DNA of 64,000 bases from Ralstonia sp. UNC404CL21Col (GTDB taxonomy: Bacteria; Pseudomonadota; Gammaproteobacteria; Burkholderiales; Burkholderiaceae), in assembly GCF_000620465.1 (NCBI RefSeq), contig NZ_JIBE01000003.1:558001-622000 (forward strand), in the 5' to 3' direction. Position 1 is the first letter of the stretch, and the number at the start of each line of letters is the position of its first letter. The notes beneath the pieces are model-generated. The model saw nothing but the letters and a program-made list of their open reading frames with translations. It searched no databases and was not told where the DNA came from. This document shows, one piece after another, positions 26,829 through 34,883 of this stretch. The translations under genes were made by a program, and so were the position numbers.

Positions 26829-27737
26829 ATGGATCTGTCCTCGCTCGAGATCTTCCGGACGGTCGTGCGCGAAGGCGGTGTCACGCGGGCGGCGCAGCAA
26901 CTGAATCGCGTGCAGTCGAATGTGACGACCCGCATCCGGCAGCTCGAAGCGTCGCTGGGTGTGCAGTTGTTCGTGCGTGAGAGCAAGCGCATGGTGGTGA
27001 CCCCCGCTGGCCAGACCCTGCTGACCTACGCCGACGACATCCTTCGCCTGGCCGCCGAGGCCCGCCAGGCCGTGCAGCCGCAGGAACCGCATGGACGCTT
27101 GCGTATTGCATCAATGGAAAGCACAGCGGCGAGCCGCCTTCCCGCCCTCCTCGCCACACTGCATCAGCGTTGGCCGCGCGTACAGCTCGAACTCGTGACG
27201 ATGACCACGCGCCAGTCCATTCAGGCGCTATCGAACTTCGAGGTCGATTGCGCGTTCGTGGCCGAGACAGCGTGTCTGAGCAACACCCGCGCTGCGATGA
27301 CCACCCTGCCCGCCTTTGCCGAAGAATTGGTGCTGATCGCACACCGCGCCCATCCGCCCATCCGGCGCGCCGCAGATTTACAGACCACAGGTCTGCTCGC
27401 CTTCGAGCCCGGCTGCGCCTATCGGCAGTTGATCGAAGACTGGTTCGCGGCCGACGGCGTGGTGCCGGCTCGCGTGCTCGAGCTTGGCTCGTACCACGCC
27501 ATCATCGCTTGCGCGGCGGCCGGCATTGGCGTGGCGCTAGTGCCCCGCTCGGTGCTGGAGCTGTATACAAACGCCCCCGAAATCAGCGTCCACGCGCTGG
27601 GCACGCCCGGGCGGGTCGACACGCTGCTTGCGTGGCACCGCGACATGGCCGGACCTGCCCTGCAGGCGCTGGTGCAGGTGCTCGGCGAGCCGCACGCGGG
27701 CGCGGTCCTTCCCGCACGCGAGGCCATTGCTGCCTAA
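26829..27737 (+). CDS. LysR-family transcriptional regulator
   Basis: This 302-residue protein has an N-terminal winged helix-turn-helix (MDLSSLEIFRTVVREGGVTR, AAQQLNRVQSNVTTRIRQLE) and a LysR substrate-binding domain (about 90-290, with GRLRIASMES). It is divergent to the MFS transporter gene and presumably regulates it and the downstream aldolase/tautomerase genes. The effector is unknown. ATG at 26829 gives the canonical family N-terminus. Confidence 0.94.
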   Translation: MDLSSLEIFRTVVREGGVTRAAQQLNRVQSNVTTRIRQLEASLGVQLFVRESKRMVVTPAGQTLLTYADDILRLAAEARQAVQPQEPHGRLRIASMESTAASRLPALLATLHQRWPRVQLELVTMTTRQSIQALSNFEVDCAFVAETACLSNTRAAMTTLPAFAEELVLIAHRAHPPIRRAADLQTTGLLAFEPGCAYRQLIEDWFAADGVVPARVLELGSYHAIIACAAAGIGVALVPRSVLELYTNAPEISVHALGTPGRVDTLLAWHRDMAGPALQALVQVLGEPHAGAVLPAREAIAA

Positions 27738-27812
27738 ACTGAAAGCAGGTATCGGGACCGTGCCGCAGGTCTGATCGGGCAAACAGGGCGGCAGTCACGG
27801 ACGGAGGCGCTG

Positions 27813-29192
27813 ATGCGACCGTCGTTGCGGATGCGGCATTGGATGGGATGGTTGGCAGCGGCGGTTGCCGCGGTCTGGACCACCCTTGCCGTGGCAGCCG
27901 CGCCGGTCGTCGTGTTGCCGGTGACCGGTGCCATCGGGCCGGCCAGCGCCGCCTACGTGATCCGCGGGTTGCAACAGGCGCGCGAACAGGGTGCGCAGCT
28001 CGTCGTGCTGCAGATGGATACACCCGGTGGGCTCGATGCGTCCATGCGGCAGATCATCCAGGCCATCCTGGCGTCGCCCGTGCCGGTGGCGGGCTACGTG
28101 GCCCCCGGCGGTGCACGGGCGGCCAGCGCGGGCACCTACATCCTCTATGCGTGTCATGTTGCGGCGATGGCCCCGGCCACCAACCTGGGCGCGGCATCGC
28201 CCGTGGCGATCGGCATGGGCGGCCACGCCCCCGGGCCGGGCGAGGGCGCCAAGCCGGCCAGCGCGCCGGCCTCTCCTTCCAGCAACGAAGACACCCTCGC
28301 CCGCAAGCAGATGCACGACGCGGCGGCGTATATCCGCGGCCTTGCTCAACTGCGCGGTCGCAACGCCGAATGGGCGGAGCGCGCTGTGCGCGAGGCGGTG
28401 AGCCTCGATGCCCCCGAGGCCGCCAGCCAGCATGTGATCGACCTGGTCGCCGCCAGCCTTTCCGACCTGCGCAGGCAGGTGGACGGCCGCGCGCTGCGTA
28501 CCTCGGCGGGGACGGTCACGCTGCACACCGCGGACGCACCCACCGTGACGCTAGAGCCCGACTGGCGCAATCGCTTCCTCGGCATCATTACCGACCCGAG
28601 CCTGGCGCTGTTGCTGCTGACGGTGGGTGTCTATGCGTTGATCTTCGAATTCTCGACGCCGGGCATGGTCGTGCCGGGCATCCTCGGTGCCGTTTGCATC
28701 GTGGTCGCGCTCTACGGGCTGCAGATGCTGCCGATCAGCTACGCCGGTCTTGCGCTGATCGCCCTTGGGCTTTGCTGCATGGTGGCCGAAGCGTTCCTGC
28801 CGACCTTCGGGGCACTTGGGGTGGGCGGTATCGTGGCCTTCGTCCTCGGCGCGGTAATGCTGATCGATACGCAGACACCGGGCTTCGGCGTGCCGCTGCC
28901 GCTGATCCTGTCGATGGCGCTCGTGAGCCTCGTGGTGATCCTGCTGCTCTCCAGCATGGCGGTGCGGGCGCGGCGCCGGCCCCATGTGAGCGGCGGCGAC
29001 ACCATCATCGGCATGACGGGTGAATTGCTCGAACTCGACTCGACCGACGCTGGCGACCCCGCCGCCGGTTGGGCGCAGGTGCGCGGCGAGCGCTGGCGCG
29101 TGCACTGCGACGGCCCCATGGCGCGCGGCGACCGTGTCCGCGTGACCGCGCGCCACGGCCTGACGCTCCGCGTGGTACCAGCTTCATCCTGA
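27813..29192 (+). CDS. NfeD-family membrane-bound serine protease
   Basis: This 459-residue protein has a signal anchor (about 12-30) and a ClpP-like protease domain ([36 protein letters not shown]). The probable catalytic Ser is in [10 protein letters not shown] and the Lys in [10 protein letters not shown]. Several TM helices follow (about 260-390), then a C-terminal OB-fold NfeD domain ([10 protein letters not shown]). Homologues cleave the C-terminal region of partner stomatins. GGAGG lies upstream of the ATG. The slipin gene starts 10 bases after the stop, the conserved operon partner. Confidence 0.93.
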   Translation: MRPSLRMRHWMGWLAAAVAAVWTTLAVAAAPVVVLPVTGAIGPASAAYVIRGLQQAREQGAQLVVLQMDTPGGLDASMRQIIQAILASPVPVAGYVAPGGARAASAGTYILYACHVAAMAPATNLGAASPVAIGMGGHAPGPGEGAKPASAPASPSSNEDTLARKQMHDAAAYIRGLAQLRGRNAEWAERAVREAVSLDAPEAASQHVIDLVAASLSDLRRQVDGRALRTSAGTVTLHTADAPTVTLEPDWRNRFLGIITDPSLALLLLTVGVYALIFEFSTPGMVVPGILGAVCIVVALYGLQMLPISYAGLALIALGLCCMVAEAFLPTFGALGVGGIVAFVLGAVMLIDTQTPGFGVPLPLILSMALVSLVVILLLSSMAVRARRRPHVSGGDTIIGMTGELLELDSTDAGDPAAGWAQVRGERWRVHCDGPMARGDRVRVTARHGLTLRVVPASS

Positions 29193-29202
29193 GGAGAAGG
29201 AC

Positions 29203-29961
29203 ATGATCTATGGATTCTTCAGCGCGGGCGGCCTGATCTTCGTGGCTGTGCTGCTGGTGATCTCATCGTTCCGGGTACTGCGCGAGTACGAACGCGGCGT
29301 GGTGTTCATGCTGGGCCGCTTCTGGCGCGTGAAGGGGCCGGGGCTGGTGCTGCTGATACCCGCCGTGCAACAGATGGTGCGCGTAGACCTGCGCACCGTG
29401 GTGATGGACGTTCCGCCGCAAGACGTGATCTCGCGCGACAACGTATCGGTCAAGGTCAATGCGGTGGTGTATTTCCGCGTGGTCGACCCGGAGCGCGCCA
29501 TCATCCACGTTGCCAATTTCCTGGAAGCCACGAGCCAGCTTGCACAGACCACGCTGCGCGCCATCCTGGGCAAGCATGAACTGGACGAGATGCTGGCCGA
29601 GCGCGAAAAGCTCAACCTCGACATCCAGAAGGTGCTCGACATCCAGACCGACCCGTGGGGCATCAAGATCGCGAACGTGGAGATCAAGCACGTCGATCTG
29701 AACGAATCGATGATCCGCGCCATTGCCCGGCAGGCCGAGGCCGAACGCGAACGCCGTGCCAAGGTCATCCACGCGGAAGGCGAACTGCAGGCGTCGGAAA
29801 AGCTACTGGAAGCCGCACGCATGCTGGCCCAGCAACCGGAAGCGATTCAGCTGCGCTATCTGCAGACGCTCACGCAGATCGCGGGCGACAAGAGTTCGAC
29901 GATCGTCTTCCCGCTGCCGATGGAAGTACTCGGGGCGGTGAAAAAAGCCACTGGTGCCTGA
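29203..29961 (+). CDS. slipin/stomatin-family SPFH protein
   Basis: This 252-residue protein has one N-terminal membrane segment (about 6-24). The SPFH/band 7 domain follows ([40 protein letters not shown] with slight variation). A charged helical C-terminal part ([20 protein letters not shown]) probably forms coiled coils and oligomers. Paired with NfeD, it likely organises membrane microdomains. AGGAGAAGG precedes the ATG. Its stop is only 7 bases from the end of the convergent TonB-receptor gene. Confidence 0.94.
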   Translation: MIYGFFSAGGLIFVAVLLVISSFRVLREYERGVVFMLGRFWRVKGPGLVLLIPAVQQMVRVDLRTVVMDVPPQDVISRDNVSVKVNAVVYFRVVDPERAIIHVANFLEATSQLAQTTLRAILGKHELDEMLAEREKLNLDIQKVLDIQTDPWGIKIANVEIKHVDLNESMIRAIARQAEAERERRAKVIHAEGELQASEKLLEAARMLAQQPEAIQLRYLQTLTQIAGDKSSTIVFPLPMEVLGAVKKATGA

Positions 29962-29968
29962 GGTCGGG

Positions 29969-32077
29969 TCACAGATCGATCTTCATGCCCAGCTTGAAGA
30001 GCCGCGGCGCGCCCATCGACAGACGGTTGTTGCCGGCGCCCGCCCAGTAGCGCTTGTCGGTCAGGTTGTCGACATTGAATTGCAGCGTCGCCCGCTTGCC
30101 GGAGATGCGCGTCACGTAGCGCACGCCGGCACTGAAGAGCGTCGTGCCGCCCAGCTCTGCCTGGTTGGCGTCGTTCACGGGGCGCGGGCCGAGGTAGTAC
30201 GCCCCCGCATTGAACGAGACAGAACGCAGCATCGGCAATGTGTATTCGGCAAAAACGCTGGCGGTGCTGCGCGGCGTGTTTTCCGGCGTTTTTCCGTCGA
30301 GACCGTTGCCGACACCGCGGAACTTCGCGTCCGTCCAGCCGGCCGAGGCCAGCAGCGACAAGTCCTTGGTGACGCGGCCCTGCGCGGTCAGCTCGACACC
30401 CCGAATCCGCTCGCGGCCGTCCTGCACGAAGATGTTCGCGTCGTTGGTGTAGCTCGCCGCGCGGTCGATGTCGTACACAGCGGCGGCGAGTTGCGTGCCG
30501 GCCGGCGTTTCGTAGCGCACGCCCACTTCCTTCTGCTCGGACAGCGCAGGCGGCATGGCCACGTTGGCATTGGCGGCCGTGTTCGGAGCCCGCGCTCCGG
30601 CTTCAAGGCCCTGCGCGTACGACGCATACGCCGACAGTGCAGGCGTGAACTTGTAGATGACGGCCCCCAGCGGCGTGGTCTTGCTGGCCTCGTAGCGGTT
30701 GGGCGCCTGCTCGCTGGTGTAGCGCGTGTAGCGCAGGCCGGCGATGACTTGCCAGTGCTCCGATAGCGTCATGCGATCCAGCGCGTAGACGCCCGTGTCC
30801 ACGGCGCGCTGCTCGGCCGTAAAACCGGTGCCGGTGGTCGGCAGCCAGCCGAGGTCGACAGGGTTGTACAGATTCTGTGCACCAGAAAAGCGGTCGGAGT
30901 ACACCGCCGCCTGGCGCATGTCGGAACGCGCAACGCCGAAGGTCAGGTCATGCGTGATCCAACCCGTCTTCTCCGTACCGGAAACGTCGGCGCGCACGTG
31001 GCTGGTGTTCCAGCGACCGCTCTGGCGCTGGCCGGACAGCGTGCCGGCGCCCGTCAGCGCGTTGGTCAGCTTAAATTCGGAAAACGCCCGCGTGCGCGCC
31101 GTCTCCGACATGCCGCCTTCCACCGTCAGCAGCCACGCATCGGCGAGCGCGTAATCGGCACGCAGCAACGCGTTGGTGTTGTTGCCATCAAAGTCGGCCC
31201 AGCCCGGCGAAATGCGTTTGCTCGGGTCGGGCATGGCTGGCAAGGTGATCACCCCGTTTTTCGCGGCGGGCAGCGTCACCACCGACTGCTCGGTGATGAC
31301 CTTGCGCGAATATTCCACGTCGGCTTTCAGGCTCAGGCGGCTGTTGACCTTCCAGTCGAAGGCCACGGCGGCAAGCTGGCGCGTGCCGTCAATGCCGCTG
31401 GTAGGCGACTGCAACGAGCCACCCGCGGCGTTGAAGCGAATGCCGTACTGATTGTCTTCACCGAAGCGGCGCCCGACGTCGAGCGTGCCCACAGCGGTGC
31501 CGTTGCTGTCGAACTGCATGCCGAGCGTGGTCACCGGCGTGTTGCCCGCCCGCTTGGTGACGAGATTCACCACGCCGCCCGGCGTCGTGTAGCCGTAATA
31601 CAGCGCCGACACGCCTTTCAGCACCTCCACGCGTTCCTTGTCTTCCAGCGGGATCGCCGTGAGTGCTGCCATCGGCATCGAGCCGTTGAAGCGGAAATTG
31701 GTCCGGTTCTCCAGCGTCACGCCGCGGATGGCGAGGTTGTCGAACGTTTCGCCCGACAACTGCTGGCGCGTCACGCCCGCCGTATTGCGCAGCGCGTCGT
31801 ACAGCGAGGTGTCTTGCTGCGCGTCGAGCGCCTCGCGCGTGACCACGTTCACGGTGGCAGGAATGTCGCGCAACGCCATGCCGCGGAACGCCCCAACCTG
31901 CGCCGTACTGGCCGCAAAGCCCCGCTGGCTGCCTGCCGTGATGGTCGTCTCGTTGAGGTCCACCGTGGCGCTGCCTGCGGCCGGCTGGCCTGCTTCGGCA
32001 TGCGCCAATGTGGAAACGGCAAGAGGAATGGCGGCCAGCGCGCAGGAGAAAGCGCGGGCCGTGAGATGACGGTTCAT
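29969..32077 (-). CDS. TonB-dependent siderophore receptor
   Basis: This outer-membrane receptor of about 702 residues has a signal peptide (ends LAHAEA) and a TonB-box/plug N-terminus (ETTITAGSQRGF; GMALRDIPATVNVVTREALD; VEVLKGVSALYYGYTTPGGV). A 22-stranded barrel follows, ending FNVDNLTDKRYWAG and LFKLGMKIDL. It lacks the extra N-terminal signalling (STN) domain of FecA/FpvA types, so it is not a transducer. The siderophore is unknown and no biosynthesis genes are nearby. The ATG at 32077 replaces an in-frame TTG at 32086. It lies behind a Fur box and a long structured leader. Confidence 0.93.
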   Translation of the reverse strand: MNRHLTARAFSCALAAIPLAVSTLAHAEAGQPAAGSATVDLNETTITAGSQRGFAASTAQVGAFRGMALRDIPATVNVVTREALDAQQDTSLYDALRNTAGVTRQQLSGETFDNLAIRGVTLENRTNFRFNGSMPMAALTAIPLEDKERVEVLKGVSALYYGYTTPGGVVNLVTKRAGNTPVTTLGMQFDSNGTAVGTLDVGRRFGEDNQYGIRFNAAGGSLQSPTSGIDGTRQLAAVAFDWKVNSRLSLKADVEYSRKVITEQSVVTLPAAKNGVITLPAMPDPSKRISPGWADFDGNNTNALLRADYALADAWLLTVEGGMSETARTRAFSEFKLTNALTGAGTLSGQRQSGRWNTSHVRADVSGTEKTGWITHDLTFGVARSDMRQAAVYSDRFSGAQNLYNPVDLGWLPTTGTGFTAEQRAVDTGVYALDRMTLSEHWQVIAGLRYTRYTSEQAPNRYEASKTTPLGAVIYKFTPALSAYASYAQGLEAGARAPNTAANANVAMPPALSEQKEVGVRYETPAGTQLAAAVYDIDRAASYTNDANIFVQDGRERIRGVELTAQGRVTKDLSLLASAGWTDAKFRGVGNGLDGKTPENTPRSTASVFAEYTLPMLRSVSFNAGAYYLGPRPVNDANQAELGGTTLFSAGVRYVTRISGKRATLQFNVDNLTDKRYWAGAGNNRLSMGAPRLFKLGMKIDL

Positions 32078-32136
32078 CGCAGGCAACAGAGTCGATCAGG
32101 ATTGGCGAAACCGGACGCGCGGCAATGCGCTGAGAG

Positions 32137-32173
32137 AAGAGAAAACGCGCCGCAAAACATCACGCGGCGCGTC
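32137..32173 (-). terminator. terminator-like hairpin in the leader of the TonB-receptor gene
   Basis: On the minus strand, ACGCGCCGC and GCGGCGCGT form a 9-bp stem followed by TTTTCTCTTCTCTC. It lies inside the 5' leader, about 60 bases before the start codon, and so could act as an attenuator. Confidence 0.7.
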
Positions 32174-32260
32174 GGTCTGTTGGCTGGCAGGTGGAAACCC
32201 GCTGGCTCGCCCGGCTGGAGCGATGGTCAGCGGGTGGGCATTCGCCCGTGGCCTTCCATC
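32140..32260 (-). ncRNA. structured 5' leader (candidate cis-regulatory RNA) of the TonB-receptor gene
   Basis: Between the Fur-box promoter and the receptor start is a GC-rich leader that can fold. The hairpin GGGC-GAAT-GCCC spans 32236-32247. A second, longer stem pairs 32198-32208 with 32218-32221 and 32228-32234. Its bulge 32222-32226 is complementary to 32256-32260 (GATGG/CCATC), a possible pseudoknot. A terminator-like hairpin follows. It does not match the cobalamin, FMN or other riboswitch signatures I know. The regulatory function is inferred. Confidence 0.5.
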
Positions 32261-32261
32261 A

Positions 32262-32283
32262 AATGAGAATGATTCGCATTATA
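32262..32283 (-). promoter_or_regulatory. Fur box at the TonB-receptor promoter
   Basis: AATGAGAATGATTCGCATTA closely fits the Fur consensus (inverted GAGAATGATTCGCATT core). It overlaps the -10 element, so Fe-Fur would block transcription of the receptor gene under iron-replete conditions. Confidence 0.85.
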
Positions 32284-32307
32284 TAGATTGAAATGTGATG
32301 TCAGCAA
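32278..32307 (-). promoter_or_regulatory. sigma70 promoter of the TonB-receptor gene
   Basis: On the minus strand TTGCTG (32307-32302), an 18-base spacer and TATAAT (32283-32278). The start of transcription would be near 32271, giving a leader of about 190 bases. Confidence 0.7.
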
Positions 32308-32310
32308 CTG

Positions 32311-33360
32311 TTAATTCGCCGGCACCCCCTGTTTCCACTGGGGCCAGTGCTGCACGATGTCGTCCAACAACGGCTTGGCCGCATTGACGAGATTGTGCGT
32401 GGCCGGCACGAAACCGCCCTGCTGCGCATAGTTGATGAGCCCGTCGGAGGCGCTCTGGCCGTCGTATGGACGATCAAAGTCGGACCCGGCGCGCAGCAAT
32501 GCCACACGGCTGAAGTCGACCTTGCCGGCACGGGCGCCGCGCGTCAGGACTTCCAGCGTGGCGTTGTCTTCTTGCGCCGTCGTGCAGTAGGTGCCCTTGT
32601 TGTCGGTCATCGTCTTCACCCAGTCACGCGCCCGCTGGCCCAAGTTGCGGCCGGCCCACCATGTGTCGGCGGAAGCCACGTCGCACTGGATGACGGCAGG
32701 CGGCTGGTTGGCCGGCGCATACGCGTAGTTCTTACGGAAGGCGATAGCCTCGGGGCTGTCTTCCAGCGTCGCCGATTTCGACAGCGTGTACGCCTTCTGC
32801 AGCAGCGTCTCGTTGAGCTGGAACACCTCGGTGCGGTAGTCCATCGGCGGCTTCTGGCCGGGGCCCTTGGTGCCGATGCCGAAGTAGCCGTACGGCCAGC
32901 CGGCCGGCATCTCGCGCGCATCGATCTCGTGCGACAGGCCGTAATCAACCGCATACCGCGCCCACGCCGCCGAGCCGACCGTCCCCTGCCCCGGATCGAT
33001 GCCCGCAATGCCGGCAATCACAAAGTACGTGTGCGAGAGGTCCAGCTTGCTGCGATAGAGCAGCGCGGAAATCGTCGACGCGGCATTCGCATAGCCCATG
33101 CCCGTAGTGACCTGGCAGATGCCGTCGTAGTTGCACAGCATGTTCGGCGCATCGGGCGACAGGCCGGAGATATAGACCTTCTCCTTCAGGTCGTAGCGGT
33201 CGATAAAGGGTTGGGCTTCGCCCTGGAACATGTTGATGACGATGACCTTCACTCCGTCATACGCGCAGCTGTTCAAGGTCAGCGCTGCGGCACCGACGGC
33301 GCAGAGCTTCGCGATCGTACGCAAACGCGGCATGGGCATCTTGAGTCGGGAATCGATCAT
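32311..33360 (-). CDS. purine nucleoside permease (NUP family), second copy
   Basis: This 349-residue protein of the NUP family (PF06516) is named after a yeast purine nucleoside transporter, though the fold resembles nucleoside phosphorylases and the bacterial role is unclear. An N-terminal lipoprotein-like signal (VGAAALTLNSCAYDG) may anchor it. Conserved blocks are CQVTTGMGYANAASTISALL, GIAGIDPGQGTVGSAAWARY and TYCTTAQEDNATLE. Its ATG overlaps the stop of the first copy (ATGA), so translation is coupled. The two paralogues share most motifs, which indicates tandem duplication. Confidence 0.9.
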   Translation of the reverse strand: MIDSRLKMPMPRLRTIAKLCAVGAAALTLNSCAYDGVKVIVINMFQGEAQPFIDRYDLKEKVYISGLSPDAPNMLCNYDGICQVTTGMGYANAASTISALLYRSKLDLSHTYFVIAGIAGIDPGQGTVGSAAWARYAVDYGLSHEIDAREMPAGWPYGYFGIGTKGPGQKPPMDYRTEVFQLNETLLQKAYTLSKSATLEDSPEAIAFRKNYAYAPANQPPAVIQCDVASADTWWAGRNLGQRARDWVKTMTDNKGTYCTTAQEDNATLEVLTRGARAGKVDFSRVALLRAGSDFDRPYDGQSASDGLINYAQQGGFVPATHNLVNAAKPLLDDIVQHWPQWKQGVPAN

Positions 33361-34472
33361 GGCGAGGGCACTCCGTGTTTCCACACGCTCCAGCGCGTGA
33401 CGATCTCGTTGACCAGCGGACCGCCCGCCAGGTACAGGTTGTTGAGCGACGGCACGAACCCGCCCGAGTTGCTGTTGACCAGCGAGTCGTACGGCGTCTG
33501 CCCCGGATACGGCCGATCGAAGTTGGATGCGGTGCGCAGCACGGCCACGCGCTGCAGATCGAGCAGGCCCGCCTTCGCACCGCGCGTGAGCGCCTCGAAC
33601 GTGGCGTTGTCTTCCTGCTGCGTGGTGCAGTAGGTGCCCTGCCCGTCCGTCAGCAGCTTGACCCACGCAGCTTCACGCTCGCCCAGCTTGGCGCCGTGCC
33701 AGTACGTGTTGCCGGCAGCGGTGTCGCATTGCACGACAGAGGGCGGCTGGTTGGCCGGTGCGCTCGGATAGTTGGCGCGATAAGCCCGCGCGGTGGCGTT
33801 GTCATCCAGCACCGCGCCCTTGGAGAGCGCCAGCGCCTTCTGCAGCAGCGCCTCGTTCACGCGAAAGACTTCGGTCTTGTAATCCAGCGGCGGCTTCTGC
33901 CCGGGGCCTTGCGTGTTGATGCCGATGAAACCGTTCGGCCAGCTGGCGGGCACCTCGCGCGCATCGATCTCCCACGCGATGTCGCTGTCGACCAGGAAGC
34001 GCGCCCACGCGGCGCTGCCGAGCGTGCCCTGCGACGGGTCGATCCCCGCAATGCCCGCCACGAGGAAGTACGTGCGCTGCAGATCAAACTTGCCGCTGTA
34101 GATCAGCGCCGACACCGACGACGCGGCATTCGCCTTGCCCATGCCGGTGGTGAGCTGGCAGACGTCGCTGGCGTTGCAATGCACGTTCGGATAGTCGATG
34201 GACAGGCCCGGCACCGGCACATCCTGCGTGAGGCCAAGCTTGTCGATCCACGGCTGCGCCTCGGGCGCGAACATGCTGATGATCAGCACCTTGACCTTGC
34301 GCGCATGCGATTCCGGTGCGAGTTGCGCACCCGGCTGCGTCGACGCGCCAACGCCCGCCGCGAGCAATGCGCCAACCGCGACGGCACGCGCCAATCGTTT
34401 GCCTTTGCGCCCGAGCAGCCGGTGCGGCGGCTGCGGTGGCGGGGCGTCAACCTTGTCAGATAGGACGCTCAT
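33357..34472 (-). CDS. purine nucleoside permease (NUP family), first copy
   Basis: This 371-residue paralogue of the downstream gene shares CQLTTGMGKANAASSVSALI, GIAGIDPSQGTLGSAAWARF, GPGQKPPLDYKTEVFRVNEA and TYCTTQQEDNATFEAL. It has a longer basic N-terminus and a signal-type hydrophobic segment (AVAVGALLAAGVGAS) without the lipobox Cys seen in the other copy. AGGAG lies six bases before ATG 34472. It overlaps the second copy by four bases (ATGA). Confidence 0.9.
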   Translation of the reverse strand: MSVLSDKVDAPPPQPPHRLLGRKGKRLARAVAVGALLAAGVGASTQPGAQLAPESHARKVKVLIISMFAPEAQPWIDKLGLTQDVPVPGLSIDYPNVHCNASDVCQLTTGMGKANAASSVSALIYSGKFDLQRTYFLVAGIAGIDPSQGTLGSAAWARFLVDSDIAWEIDAREVPASWPNGFIGINTQGPGQKPPLDYKTEVFRVNEALLQKALALSKGAVLDDNATARAYRANYPSAPANQPPSVVQCDTAAGNTYWHGAKLGEREAAWVKLLTDGQGTYCTTQQEDNATFEALTRGAKAGLLDLQRVAVLRTASNFDRPYPGQTPYDSLVNSNSGGFVPSLNNLYLAGGPLVNEIVTRWSVWKHGVPSP

Positions 34473-34883
34473 GGTTCTCCTCGGATTTTGGGGATAGGGA
34501 TGGGGTCAACCCGCGCTGTGGGGAACAGCGCGCGCCACCGATGCAAATTGCCTGCCAGGGGGCACACAATCTCTACGCAATCGGCAACGTGTTCCGGTAT
34601 AGGCCATGGCGGCGCCTGTCTCCAGCCGGGCACCGTTCCCGAGCTTGTCCTTGCGATGCAGACAAGCCCCACCGCGGGGCGCCCCCTGCCCTGAAAGCCG
34701 CTCGGCGCGCCCGCTGAAATCCGTTGCTCAGCTTTCTGACGCGCCGCTCAGGGTCTCCGTAAGTTGCGCGTGATGTACTCCACAACGCCCCGCCAGACCG
34801 GGTCGGGGCGTTCTGTCTGACATCCAAGCCGATCGGCCAACCTTCTTCCGGGCCGCATCCGGCCAACCGGAAACCCTCGCACC
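34473..34883. other. intergenic region, divergent from purine permease and ArnT-like genes
   Basis: In these 411 bases I see no credible gene. A stem ACGCCCCG/CGGGGCGT (about 34779-34813) is followed on the plus strand by only a weak T-rich tail, so it is not a clear terminator. No strong promoter pair was found for either divergent gene. Confidence 0.4.

Noticed and set aside
32140-32260. Cobalamin riboswitch in the TonB-receptor leader
   Set aside because: A faint B12-box-like stretch (CCAG...ACCTGCC) exists, but the core ACTGTCCCGC-type elements are missing.
34779-34815. Terminator in the purine permease / ArnT-like intergenic region
   Set aside because: The stem is GC-rich but the following bases (TTCTGTCT) are too weak a T tail, and no gene ends nearby.
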